A DNA stretch of 64,000 nt from Aurantimonas sp. HBX-1. Its GTDB lineage: Bacteria; Pseudomonadota; Alphaproteobacteria; Rhizobiales; Rhizobiaceae. The position numbers and the translations under genes are program-made. Positions within the stretch are counted from its first letter, which is position 1. Each line of letters opens with the position of its first letter. Positions 1 to 7,811 of the stretch are shown in pieces. The stretch covers positions 881,501-945,500 of the forward strand of contig NZ_CP090066.1 of NCBI RefSeq assembly GCF_021391535.1, in the 5' to 3' direction. The notes below the pieces were generated by a model, which saw nothing but the letters and a program-made list of their open reading frames with translations, ran no database searches and was not told the DNA's origin.

Positions 1-202
1 CTATTCGCATCGCGACATCGTTTCCGGCGCCGGCCACGACGCCTGCTGGATCAATCGCGTCGCGCCGACCGCAATGGTCATGTGCCCCTGCGTCGACGGC
101 CTCAGCCACAACGAGGCGGAGGAAATCTCCAAGGAATGGGCGACCGCCGGCGCCAACGTCCTGATGCGCGCCGTCGTGGAGACCGCGAGGATCGTGGAGT
201 AG
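1..202 (+). CDS. N-carbamoyl amidohydrolase / Zn-dependent hydrolase (M20 family), C-terminal fragment
   Basis: This is the 3' end of a gene that begins before the window; reading from base 2 gives 66 residues ending at TAG 200-202. The segments SGAGHDA and MCPCVDGLSHNEAEE are the typical C-terminal signature of the amidase/hydantoinase-carbamoylase branch of peptidase family M20 (beta-ureidopropionase, N-carbamoyl-L-amino-acid hydrolase). The His of the GAGHDA motif and the His of SHNEAEE belong to the conserved active-site region of this family. The enzyme hydrolyses N-carbamoyl-amino acids, the products of the dihydropyrimidinase encoded just downstream at 828, so the two would act in sequence. 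The exact substrate cannot be decided from the fragment. Confidence 0.85.
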   Translation, partial: YSHRDIVSGAGHDACWINRVAPTAMVMCPCVDGLSHNEAEEISKEWATAGANVLMRAVVETARIVE

Positions 203-232
203 GATCGGGCGGTGAGCGCCGGAGGTGCCGAG

Positions 233-451
233 ATGGGAAGGCCGAAGGAAATGTCGGACGCCGAGCGCGCCGAACTTCTGGCGAAGGGATGGCGGCCGGT
301 GGAGGTATGGGTTCCGGACTGGGACAGCCCGGCCTTTGAAAGACGGATGAGAGAGGACAGCGAGGCCATCAACCGTGTGGACAGTCGGTCGGGAGAGCTC
401 GACCGACTCGCGGAGGAGGTCGACGATCTCTGGATCGATCCGGCCCCATGA
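233..451 (+). CDS. mazE: MazE-type antitoxin (DUF3018-like)
   Basis: Protein of 72 residues. The start at 233 is chosen because GGAGGT at 221-226 is an ideal ribosome binding site 6 bases upstream; an in-frame GTG at 212 has none. The N-terminal half (GRPKEMSDAERAELLAKGWRP, with a following VWVPD) resembles the short proteins annotated as DUF3018 / antitoxin MazE-like, and the C-terminal half is acidic, as expected for a toxin-neutralising tail. It overlaps the next gene by ATGA (448-451), and that gene encodes a clear MazF, which supports the antitoxin role. As in known MazEF modules it probably binds the toxin and represses its own promoter; this is family inference. The pair sits inside a pyrimidine catabolic operon. 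Confidence 0.75.
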   Translation: MGRPKEMSDAERAELLAKGWRPVEVWVPDWDSPAFERRMREDSEAINRVDSRSGELDRLAEEVDDLWIDPAP

Positions 452-831
452 AGCGTGGCGACGTGGTCCTCGTTTCGGGCAAGGGGGATTACGGAAAATC
501 CCGACCGGCCGTGGTCATCCAGGCTGACTATTTTGCCGATCATCTGGGAAGCCTGACGGTCGTGCCGTTTACGAGCGACCTGGCGAGTGAAATCTCCATC
601 CGGGTCATGATCGAAGCGAATGCCGCGAATGGTCTGCGGGACCGATCGCAGTTGATGACCGACAAGATCCAGACCTATCCGCGAGCAAAGGTCTTCGGAC
701 CGATAGGCACTCTGGAAGCCGATCAGATGGTCCAGTTGGACCGTGCGCTGATTGTCTTCCTGCAGCTTGCCGCAACCCTGTTTGCAAGTTCCCAGACCGT
801 CCCTCTGAGCAGCCAAGGAACCGATTCATGA
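448..831 (+). CDS. mazF: MazF/PemK family endoribonuclease toxin
   Basis: Protein of 127 residues. It opens with MKRGDVVLVSGKGDYGKSRPAV, the hallmark MazF/PemK N-terminus (basic RGD plus a GKxRPAVV loop), followed by VVPFTSD. Members are sequence-specific mRNA interferases held inactive by MazE. The gene overlaps mazE at 448-451 and the following hydA start at 828-831 (both ATGA), so all three are probably translated in a coupled way. The last ~19 residues after LQLAATLF look like an extension beyond the usual family end and are encoded by what resembles the leader of hydA (AAGGA at 815-819). G+C is lower than in neighbours: three sampled 60-base lines have 33-36 G+C, against 42 in a sampled hydA line, suggesting recent acquisition. 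Confidence 0.88.
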   Translation: MKRGDVVLVSGKGDYGKSRPAVVIQADYFADHLGSLTVVPFTSDLASEISIRVMIEANAANGLRDRSQLMTDKIQTYPRAKVFGPIGTLEADQMVQLDRALIVFLQLAATLFASSQTVPLSSQGTDS

Positions 832-2279
832 CCATAGTCATCAAGGGCGGCACGATCGTCACGGCCGATCTCACCTACAAGGCCGACATCCTGATCGACG
901 GCGAGACCATCGCCGCGATCGGACCGGACCTTGAAGGCGACACGGTGATCGATGCCTCCGGCGCCTATGTCATGCCTGGCGGCATCGACCCGCACACCCA
1001 CATGGAGATGCCCTTCATGGGCACCTATGCGGCCGAGGATTTCGACACCGGCACCGCCGCGGCGCTCTCCGGCGGCACGACGATGGCGGTGGATTTCTGC
1101 CTGCCGAGCCCCGGCCAGGGCCTGATCGATGCCCTGCAGCAATGGTACCAGAAGGCCGGCAAGGCCCGCACCGACTACTCGTTCCACATGGCGATCACCT
1201 GGTGGGACAAGCAGGTGTTCGACGAGATGCCGAAGGTCGTCGAGCAGGGCATCAACACCTTCAAGCACTTCATGGCCTACAAGGGCGCGCTGATGGTGAA
1301 CGACGACGAGATGTTCGCGTCGTTCTCGCGCTGCGCCGAGCTCGGCGCCTTGCCGCTGGTGCATGCCGAGAACGGCGACGTCGTCGCCTCGCTGCAGCAG
1401 CGACTGATGGCCGAGGGCAACAACGGCCCGGAGGCGCACGCTTTCTCGCGTCCGCCCGAGGTCGAGGGCGAGGCGGTCAACCGCGCCATCATGATCGCCG
1501 ACCAGGCCGGCGTGCCGCTCTACGTCGTCCACGTCTCCTGCGAGCAGGCGCACGAGGCGATCCGCCGGGCGCGGGCGAACGGCATGCGGGTCTATGGCGA
1601 GCCGCTGGTCCAGCACCTGGTGCTCGACGAGGGCGAGTATTTCAACGCTGACTGGGACTATGCCGCGCGCCGCGTGATGTCGCCGCCCTTCCGCAACAAG
1701 AAGCACCAGGATTCGCTGTGGGCAGGCCTCGCCTCCGGCTCGCTGCAGGTGGTGGCGACCGACCATTGCGCCTTCACCACCGAGCAGAAGCGCATGGGGC
1801 TCGGCGACTTCACCAAGATCCCTAACGGTACCGGCGGCCTCGAGGACCGGCTGCCGGTGCTGTGGACGCGGGGCGTCGCCACCGGCCGGCTGACGATGAA
1901 CGAGTTCGTCGCCGTCACCTCGACCAACATCGCCAAGATCCTCAACATCTACCCAAAGAAGGGCGCCATCCTGCCCGGCGCCGATGCCGACCTCATCGTC
2001 TGGGACCCCTCGGCCACCAAGACCATCGCCGCCAGCCGGCAGAAGTCGATCATCGACTACAATGTCTTCGAGGGCGTCGAGGTCACCGGCCTGCCGGTGA
2101 TCACCCTGTCGCGCGGCCGCATCGCCTACAAGGACGGGGAAGTGCGCGCCGAGCGCGGCGACGGCAGCTTCGTCGAGCGGGCGGCCGGCGCGCCGGTCAA
2201 CAAGGCGCTGTCGACCTGGAAGGAACTCACCGCCCCGCGCCGGGTCGAGCGGTCGGGCATCCCGATGAGCGGGGTCTGA
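828..2279 (+). CDS. hydA: Dihydropyrimidinase / D-hydantoinase
   Basis: Protein of 483 residues, full length for the family. This cytosolic cyclic amidohydrolase opens 5,6-dihydropyrimidines (or 5-substituted hydantoins) to N-carbamoyl amino acids. The binuclear-metal ligands are all visible: His56 and His58 (DPHTHME), the carboxylated lysine Lys146 (FKHFMAYKG), His179 (VHAENGD), His235 (HVSCEQ) and Asp312 (ATDHC). The ATG at 828 overlaps the mazF stop and has AAGGA 8 bases upstream, which may be the ancestral Shine-Dalgarno from before the toxin-antitoxin insertion. With the upstream carbamoyl hydrolase and downstream ABC importer it forms a reductive pyrimidine degradation block; a dihydropyrimidine dehydrogenase would be expected outside the window. 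Confidence 0.93.
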   Translation: MTIVIKGGTIVTADLTYKADILIDGETIAAIGPDLEGDTVIDASGAYVMPGGIDPHTHMEMPFMGTYAAEDFDTGTAAALSGGTTMAVDFCLPSPGQGLIDALQQWYQKAGKARTDYSFHMAITWWDKQVFDEMPKVVEQGINTFKHFMAYKGALMVNDDEMFASFSRCAELGALPLVHAENGDVVASLQQRLMAEGNNGPEAHAFSRPPEVEGEAVNRAIMIADQAGVPLYVVHVSCEQAHEAIRRARANGMRVYGEPLVQHLVLDEGEYFNADWDYAARRVMSPPFRNKKHQDSLWAGLASGSLQVVATDHCAFTTEQKRMGLGDFTKIPNGTGGLEDRLPVLWTRGVATGRLTMNEFVAVTSTNIAKILNIYPKKGAILPGADADLIVWDPSATKTIAASRQKSIIDYNVFEGVEVTGLPVITLSRGRIAYKDGEVRAERGDGSFVERAAGAPVNKALSTWKELTAPRRVERSGIPMSGV

Positions 2280-2332
2280 GGCGCATGATGCGAGTTTCCG
2301 GGCATGCCGCTCGCGTCGCGGCGGCTGCCGTC

Positions 2333-2746
2333 TCACCCCGGCACCAGCGCCTCCAGGTCCGGCCGCAGCACGACGCTTTCCTGCTCGTTCGGGTCGGTGC
2401 GGGCGATGACAGCCACGCAAGGCTCGCTGCCGCTGTTGAACGGCAGATGCGGCACGCCCGCGGGGATGTAGAAGAGGTCGCCGGCGGCGGTGACTGCGTG
2501 TTTTTCGAGCCGCTCGCCGTAATAGACTTCCGAGACGCCGCTGATCACGTAGATCGCGGTCTCGTGGCTTTCGTGCAGATGCGCCTTGGCGCGGCCGCCG
2601 GGCGGAATGGTCAGGAGATGCATGCAGATGCCGGTTGAACCCGTGGTCTCGGCGGAGATGCCGGCGACGTACCGGAAACCCTGCTTGCCGTCATATGTCT
2701 CGTGCGGGCGCACCAGCGCGCAGTCGATCGGCGTCTTGTCGTCCAT
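2333..2746 (-). CDS. Small cupin-domain protein
   Basis: Protein of 137 residues, starting MDDKTPIDCAL. The start is supported by AAGGAC (complement of 2755-2760) 8 bases upstream; a longer reading to 2839 lacks a signal. One cupin barrel is evident: motif 1 HLHESHETAIYVISG around residues 55-72 (metal-binding HxH...E) and motif 2 AGDLFYIPAGVPHLPFN with the second His. Such single-domain cupins are isomerases, dioxygenase-like enzymes or ligand sensors; the reaction cannot be told. It lies on the strand opposite hydA and the ABC genes, with only 53 bases to the hydA stop, inside the pyrimidine/hydantoin block, so a role in the same pathway is possible but unproven. Confidence 0.82.
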   Translation of the reverse strand: MDDKTPIDCALVRPHETYDGKQGFRYVAGISAETTGSTGICMHLLTIPPGGRAKAHLHESHETAIYVISGVSEVYYGERLEKHAVTAAGDLFYIPAGVPHLPFNSGSEPCVAVIARTDPNEQESVVLRPDLEALVPG

Positions 2747-2865
2747 GGCATATCGTCCTTTACCGCGGCGGCGAGGATCGCACGCCCGCTCCATGAAGCC
2801 TGCACCCGCTGGCCGCACGGCCCGGGTTGCCTGCGTCACACCATATCTGCAGGCGGATGTGGCGC

Positions 2866-3690
2866 ATGTCTGACCACCTGACCAGTGCGCCGGAGGCCGT
2901 CGGCCTGCCCGGCGCCGCGCCGGTGATCGCGGCGCGCAAGCTCGACCTCGTCTTCCAGACCGGCGACACGCCGGTGCACGCGCTGAAGGACATCGACCTC
3001 GACATCTTCAAGGGCGAGTTCGTCTCGCTGATCGGCCCGTCCGGCTGCGGCAAGACCACGCTCTTGCGCGTCATCGCCGATCTCGAGCAGCCGACCGGCG
3101 GCAGCCTCAGCGTCAACGGCATGACGCCGGACGCGGCGCGGCAGGCGCGCGCCTATGGCTACGTCTTCCAGGCGGCGGCGCTCTATCCCTGGCGTTCGAT
3201 CGAGAGAAACGTCGCGCTGCCGCTGGAGATCATGGGGTATGACCGGGCCAGGCGAAAGCAGCTCGTCGACGCCAATCTCGACCTCGTCGGGCTTTCCGGC
3301 TTTGGCCGCAAGTTTCCCTGGCAGCTGTCGGGCGGCATGCAGCAGCGCGCCTCGATCGCCCGGGCGCTGTCCTTCGACCCGGAACTGCTCCTGATGGACG
3401 AGCCGTTCGGCGCGCTCGACGAGATCGTCCGCGACCATCTCAACGAGGAACTGCTGAAGCTCTGGGCAAAGACTCGCAAGACCGTGGTGTTCGTCACCCA
3501 CTCGATCCCCGAGGCGGTCTTCCTGTCGACCCGCATCGTGGTGATGAGCCCGCGGCCCGGCCGCATCCACGAGATCATCGACTGCGACCTCGGCCCCGAC
3601 CGGCCGCTGGAGATCCGCGAGACGCCGGAATTCCTCGCCATCGCGCACCGCGTCCGCGAGGGGCTGCGGGCAGGGCACGGGTATGATTGA
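2866..3690 (+). CDS. ABC transporter ATP-binding protein (SsuB/TauB type)
   Basis: Protein of 274 residues from ATG 2866 (AGGCGG 2851-2856 is 9 bases upstream; an ATG at 2857 would add three residues). Canonical ABC ATPase: Walker A GPSGCGKTT (57-65), Q-loop Gln102 in VFQAAALYPWR, signature LSGGMQQR (154-161), Walker B LLLMDEP (174-180), H-loop His212 in VTHS. Similarity is to the nitrate/sulfonate/taurine group of importers. It energises the two permeases and periplasmic binding protein encoded directly downstream. Because the cluster holds hydA and a carbamoyl hydrolase, the cargo is probably a pyrimidine, hydantoin or related ureide; that is inferred from context, not from residues. Confidence 0.92.
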   Translation: MSDHLTSAPEAVGLPGAAPVIAARKLDLVFQTGDTPVHALKDIDLDIFKGEFVSLIGPSGCGKTTLLRVIADLEQPTGGSLSVNGMTPDAARQARAYGYVFQAAALYPWRSIERNVALPLEIMGYDRARRKQLVDANLDLVGLSGFGRKFPWQLSGGMQQRASIARALSFDPELLLMDEPFGALDEIVRDHLNEELLKLWAKTRKTVVFVTHSIPEAVFLSTRIVVMSPRPGRIHEIIDCDLGPDRPLEIRETPEFLAIAHRVREGLRAGHGYD

Positions 3691-3705
3691 GGGGTCAGGC
3701 ACTTC

Positions 3706-4644
3706 ATGACCCCATCCACCATCGCCGAGCCGGGCGCCGCAATTGGCTACAGCCCGCGGTCGCGTCTTGGTCGCATGGCCGAAGGCAACACGCTGCCGGT
3801 GCTCGCCGTCATCGCCGTGATCCTCGTCGTCTGGTATCTCGCCGCGATCGGGATGAACTGGGCGACCGAGACGGTGAAGCTGGAGCGGGCGGGGGAGCCC
3901 TACGGGCTTGCCGACACGATCGCCGCCACCTGGTCGGCGGAGCGCCCGGTGCTGCCGGCGCCGCACCAGATCGCCGTCGAGCTCTGGACGACCACCGTCG
4001 ACGTCAAGCCGAGTTCGCCGCGCTCGCTGCTCTACCACTCCTGGATCACGCTCTCCTCGACCCTGGTCGGCTTTATCATCGGCACGGCGCTGGGCATGCT
4101 GCTCGCCGTCGGCATCATCCATTCGCGCACGCTCGACAAGAGCCTGATGCCCTGGCTGGTGGCATCGCAGACGATCCCGATCCTCGCCATCGCGCCGATG
4201 GTCATCGTCGTGCTCAATTCCGTCGGCGTCACCGGGCTCCTGCCGAAGGCGTTCATCTCCACCTATTTGTCGTTCTTCCCGGTGGCGGTCGGCATGGTGA
4301 AGGGGCTGCGGTCGCCCGACGTGATGCTGCTCGACCTGATGCATACCTATTCCGCTCGGCCCCTACAGACGCTGGCGAAGCTGCGCTGGCCGGCCTCGAC
4401 GCCGTTCCTGTTCGCCTCGATGAAGGTGGCCGTCGCCGCGGCGCTGGTCGGGGCGATCGTCGGCGAGCTGCCGACCGGCGCGGTCGCCGGGCTCGGGGCG
4501 CGGCTTCTTGCCGGTTCCTATTACGGCCAGACGATCCAGATCTGGTCGGCGCTGGTCGCCGCGGCGATCATGGCCGGCTGTCTCGTCTGGCTGGTCGGGC
4601 TCGGCGAGCGCCTGGTGTTGCGCCGCATGGGGACGCGGCCGTGA
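3706..4644 (+). CDS. ABC transporter permease (SsuC type), first subunit
   Basis: Protein of 312 residues with a cytoplasmic N-terminus, a first membrane helix at about residues 29-49, then an unusually long hydrophilic segment (about 50-105) before the core BPD_transp_1 domain. The ATPase-contacting EAA loop is recognisable around DLMHTYSARPLQTLAKLRWPAS. It starts 15 bases after the ATPase stop and ends with a GTGA overlap (4641-4644) onto the second permease, so the pair probably forms a heterodimeric channel. The extra periplasmic loop separates it from its partner and may contact the binding protein. Family assignment is firm; cargo is not. Confidence 0.9.
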   Translation: MTPSTIAEPGAAIGYSPRSRLGRMAEGNTLPVLAVIAVILVVWYLAAIGMNWATETVKLERAGEPYGLADTIAATWSAERPVLPAPHQIAVELWTTTVDVKPSSPRSLLYHSWITLSSTLVGFIIGTALGMLLAVGIIHSRTLDKSLMPWLVASQTIPILAIAPMVIVVLNSVGVTGLLPKAFISTYLSFFPVAVGMVKGLRSPDVMLLDLMHTYSARPLQTLAKLRWPASTPFLFASMKVAVAAALVGAIVGELPTGAVAGLGARLLAGSYYGQTIQIWSALVAAAIMAGCLVWLVGLGERLVLRRMGTRP

Positions 4645-5609
4645 GCGCCGTGCCCGTCACCGCCGCCCGGCCGGCGGCCATCGCGCTCAATGCCGCGCTT
4701 GCCGCCGCGGCGGGGCTCTACGCGCTGTCGCTGCTGGATGGCGGCAGCGGCCGGCTGCTGCTCGTCGTGGCCATTGGCTTCTGGCTGCTGGCCTGGCGGC
4801 TGACCGCCAGCCTGGTGGCGCTGGAGCCGAAGGGCCGCGCCGCCGGCGCCGTGATCAACATCGCCCTGCCGGCGCTGTTCGGCCTGACGCTGCTGCTGCT
4901 CTGGGAACTGCTGGTGCGCGGGCTCGACGTGCCCAGCGTCCTGCTGCCGCCGCCCTCGGCGATCGGCGCCCAGATCGCCGGGTCGCTGTCGATCCTCTGG
5001 GCGGATTTCCGCCAGACCTTCCTGAAGGCGGTGATCGCCGGCTATGTCCTCGGCTGCGGCAGCGGCTTCGTGGTGGCCGTGCTGGTCGACCGCTCGCCGT
5101 TCCTGAAGCGCGGGCTGCTGCCGATCGGCAACCTCGTCTCGGCGCTGCCGATCGTCGGCGTCGCGCCGATCATGGTGATGTGGTTCGGCTTCGACTGGCA
5201 GTCGAAGGCCGCCGTCGTGGTGGTGATGACCTTCTTCCCGATGCTGGTGAACACCGTCGCTGGGCTGCAGGCGGCCGGTGCGATGGAGCGCGACCTCATG
5301 CGCACCTACGCCGCCGGCCCCTGGCAGAGCCTCCTCAAGCTTCGCCTTCCGGCGGCCTTGCCCTTCATCTTCAATGCCCTGAAGATCAACACGACGCTGG
5401 CGCTGATCGGCGCGATCGTGGCCGAGTTCTTCGGCACGCCGATCGTCGGCATGGGGTTCCGCATCTCGGCCGAGATCGGCCGCATGAACACCCCGATGGT
5501 GTGGGCCGAGATCACCGTCGCGGCACTGGCCGGCTCGCTGAGCTACGGCCTCGTGGCGACGATCGAGCGGTGGGCGACTTTCTGGCATCCGTCCTATCGC
5601 AAGGGATAG
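4641..5609 (+). CDS. ABC transporter permease (SsuC type), second subunit
   Basis: Protein of 322 residues starting at GTG 4641, overlapping the previous stop by four bases. It has two or three extra hydrophobic helices in the first 90 residues (LNAALAAAAGLYALSLL; LLLVVAIGFWLLAW; INIALPALFGLTLLLLWELL) and then a classic permease core with PSVLLPPPSAI, the SALPIVGVAPIMVMWFGF segment and an EAA loop at MRTYAAGPWQSLLKLRLPAALP. The last motif contacts the ATPase. It would pair with the preceding permease to form an asymmetric importer channel, an arrangement common in uptake systems linked to pyrimidine or pterin catabolism in alphaproteobacteria. Confidence 0.9.
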   Translation: MSAVPVTAARPAAIALNAALAAAAGLYALSLLDGGSGRLLLVVAIGFWLLAWRLTASLVALEPKGRAAGAVINIALPALFGLTLLLLWELLVRGLDVPSVLLPPPSAIGAQIAGSLSILWADFRQTFLKAVIAGYVLGCGSGFVVAVLVDRSPFLKRGLLPIGNLVSALPIVGVAPIMVMWFGFDWQSKAAVVVVMTFFPMLVNTVAGLQAAGAMERDLMRTYAAGPWQSLLKLRLPAALPFIFNALKINTTLALIGAIVAEFFGTPIVGMGFRISAEIGRMNTPMVWAEITVAALAGSLSYGLVATIERWATFWHPSYRKG

Positions 5610-5642
5610 GCGGCAGGCGTTGGGCAACAAAGGAGAAGGCGG

Positions 5643-6638
5643 ATGAGGAAGTTTCTGGCAGGCGCGGCGGTCGCGCTCGCGGCCATGGGAGCCGGCAGCC
5701 CGGCGCTGGCGCAGGACGCGGTGACGCTGCAGCTCAAATGGGTCACGCAGGCGCAGTTCGCCGGCTACTACGTCGCCCAGGAGAAGGGCTTCTACGAGGA
5801 AGCCGGGCTCGACGTCACGATCAAGCCGGGGGGTCCCGACATCGCCCCCGTGCAGGTGTTGGCCGGCGGCGGCGCTGACGTTGTGGTCGACTGGATGCCG
5901 TCGGCGCTGGCCGCGCGCGAGAAGGGCGTGGCCCTGGTCAACATCGCCCAGCCCTTCGCCCGCTCCGGCATGATGCTGACCTGCCGCAAGGAAACCGGCA
6001 TCGAGAGCCCGGAGAACTTCAAGGGCAAGACGCTGGGCGTCTGGTTCTCCGGCAACGAGTATCCGTTCCTCTCCTGGATGTCGAAGCTCGGCCTGCCGAC
6101 CGAAGGCGGTCCGGACGGCGTCACCGTCATCAAGCAGGGCTTCAACGTCGACCCGCTGATCCAGAAGCAGGCCGACTGTATCTCCACCATGACGTACAAC
6201 GAATACGGCCAGGTGCTCGATGCCGGCATCCCGGCGGACGAGCTGGTGGTGTTCAACTACACCGACCAGGGCGTCGCGACGCTGGAAGACGGGCTGTACG
6301 TGCTCGAGGAGGACCTGCAGGACCCGGCGACGGTCGACAAGTACGCCCGCTTCGTGAAGGCCTCGATGAAGGGCTGGGAATACGCCGCCGAGCACCCCGA
6401 CGAGGCGGCCGAGATCGTCATCGACAACGACACGACCGGCGCCCAGACCCTCGAGCACCAGAAGTTCATGATGGGCGAGATCGCCAAGCTGCTCGGCGAC
6501 ACGCCGGCGCTCGACGTCGCGGCCGCCGAGAACACGGTCGAGGTGCTGATGGGCGGCGGCTCCGACCCGGTGATCACCAAGGCCCCGGAAGGCGCCTGGA
6601 CCAGCGTCGTCACCGACAAGGCCGCCGAGCTCGAATAG
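5643..6638 (+). CDS. ABC transporter periplasmic substrate-binding protein (NMT1/THI5-like)
   Basis: Protein of 331 residues. A strong Shine-Dalgarno (AAAGGAGAAGG) precedes ATG 5643. The N-terminus MRKFLAGAAVALAAMGAGSPALA is a clear Sec signal peptide cleaved after ALA. The mature protein begins QDAVTLQLKWVTQAQFAGYYVAQEKGFYEEAGLDV, a typical NMT1/THI5-like start; these bind pyrimidine precursors, sulfonates or related small ligands. It is the last gene of the importer operon and is followed by a strong terminator at 6661. The context suggests delivery of a pyrimidine, hydantoin or ureide to the two permeases. Confidence 0.93.
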   Translation: MRKFLAGAAVALAAMGAGSPALAQDAVTLQLKWVTQAQFAGYYVAQEKGFYEEAGLDVTIKPGGPDIAPVQVLAGGGADVVVDWMPSALAAREKGVALVNIAQPFARSGMMLTCRKETGIESPENFKGKTLGVWFSGNEYPFLSWMSKLGLPTEGGPDGVTVIKQGFNVDPLIQKQADCISTMTYNEYGQVLDAGIPADELVVFNYTDQGVATLEDGLYVLEEDLQDPATVDKYARFVKASMKGWEYAAEHPDEAAEIVIDNDTTGAQTLEHQKFMMGEIAKLLGDTPALDVAAAENTVEVLMGGGSDPVITKAPEGAWTSVVTDKAAELE

Positions 6639-6660
6639 GCACGCGCGGCGCCGGAACAGA

Positions 6661-6686
6661 AAAGGCCGGGGACTTCCCCGGCCTTT
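6661..6686. terminator. Bidirectional rho-independent terminator
   Basis: Inverted repeat AAAGGCCGGGGA - CTT - CCCCGGCCTTT with A-rich and T-rich flanks, lying between the ABC operon (+) and the convergent methionine-synthase-like gene (-). The symmetry allows it to end transcription from both sides. Confidence 0.85.
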
Positions 6687-6698
6687 GCCTTGCTGGCG

Positions 6699-7811
6699 TC
6701 AGTAACCCCAGACGTCGCGGGCGACCGAGACGCAGCGGTCGAGCTTGCGCCACTGGTCGTCCTCGGTGAGATCGTTGCCGTGGACGGTGGAAGAGAAGCC
6801 GCACTGGTGCGACAGCGCGCACTGGTCGAGGTCGACGAAGGCCGCCGCCTCGTCGATGCGCCGCTTGACGGCGTCGGCCGGCTCGACCGTCGACGATTTC
6901 GACGACATCAGCCCGAGAACCACCGTCTTGCCCTTCGGCATGTGCCGGAGCGGGGCGAAGTCGCCGGAGCGCTCGTCGTCGTATTCCAGGAAGAAGCCGT
7001 CGATCGCCATCTCGTTGAACAGGATCTCGGCCACCGGCTCGTAGCCGCCCTTGGCCACCCAGGCGCTCTTGAAGTTGCCGCGGCACAGATGCACCGCGAC
7101 GACCATGTCCTCGGGACGGTCGCGGATCGCGTCGTTGACCATGCGGCAGTAGAGCCGGGTCAATTCGTCCGGGTCGTCGCCGCGTTTGGCGGTGCGTTCG
7201 CGGATCTCCGGATCGCAGAGATAGGCGAGGTTGGTGTCGTCCATCTGCAGGTAGCGGCAGCCCCGCTCCGCGAGGTCGGCGATCTCGGCCCGGTAGGCGG
7301 CAGCGAGATCCTCGTAGAACGGCTCGAGATCGGGATAGGCCGAGCGCGACACGGCGTCCCGCCCGCCGCGGAAATGCAGCATCGACGGGGCCGGGATCGT
7401 CACCTTCGGCGTGCGCGTGACGACCGACTTCAGGAAGTCGAAATCGGCGCCCTGGATGGGCTTCGCGTGGCCGATCTTTTCGTTGACGTGCATGGTCGGG
7501 GGCGCAAAACCCACCTCGGTGCCGTCGTCCTTGCGGAAATGCGCCTTGAACTCGCCATAGGTCACCTCGACCCCGTCGAGCTGCTCGAGGAAGTCGACGT
7601 GGAAGAAGGTGCGGCGGAACTCGCCGTCGGTGATGCCCTGCAGCCCGACCGATTCCTGCCGGCGCACCAGCTCGGTGATGCATTCGTCCTCGATCTCGCG
7701 CAGCGTCTCCGCGTCGAGCTTGCCCTCGGCGTATTGCGCGCGCGCCTTCTGCAGCCGCTCGGGACGGAGGAAGCTGCCGACATGGTCGGCCTTGAAGGGA
7801 GGTCTGGTCAT
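6699..7811 (-). CDS. Cobalamin-independent methionine synthase C-terminal-like protein (MetE/YxjG family)
   Basis: Protein of 370 residues beginning MTRPPFKADHVGSFLRP; AGGAC (complement of 7816-7820) precedes this ATG, so a longer N-terminal reading to 7940 is rejected. It has only the catalytic (C-terminal) half of MetE, as in YxjG/YxjH proteins, with the zinc-site residues: His241 and Cys243 (VHLCRGNF), a Glu at 267 or 276 (FNEMAIDGFFLEYD) and Cys337 (SHQCGFSS). The missing N-terminal half means it probably accepts a different methyl donor or substrate than 5-methyl-tetrahydropteroyl-triglutamate. The gene converges on the ABC operon and is divergent from the TRAP genes; the shared upstream region holds two palindromes. 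Confidence 0.88.
   Translation of the reverse strand: MTRPPFKADHVGSFLRPERLQKARAQYAEGKLDAETLREIEDECITELVRRQESVGLQGITDGEFRRTFFHVDFLEQLDGVEVTYGEFKAHFRKDDGTEVGFAPPTMHVNEKIGHAKPIQGADFDFLKSVVTRTPKVTIPAPSMLHFRGGRDAVSRSAYPDLEPFYEDLAAAYRAEIADLAERGCRYLQMDDTNLAYLCDPEIRERTAKRGDDPDELTRLYCRMVNDAIRDRPEDMVVAVHLCRGNFKSAWVAKGGYEPVAEILFNEMAIDGFFLEYDDERSGDFAPLRHMPKGKTVVLGLMSSKSSTVEPADAVKRRIDEAAAFVDLDQCALSHQCGFSSTVHGNDLTEDDQWRKLDRCVSVARDVWGY

Noticed and set aside
723..2420. A 565-codon open frame on the minus strand across hydA
   Set aside because: Arg/His/Asp-rich composition typical of antisense frames in GC-rich DNA; hydA on the plus strand has full active-site motifs.
4521..6458. A 645-codon minus-strand open frame over the ABC permease and binding-protein genes
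   Set aside because: Shadow of strongly supported plus-strand genes; no recognisable motif and low-complexity composition.
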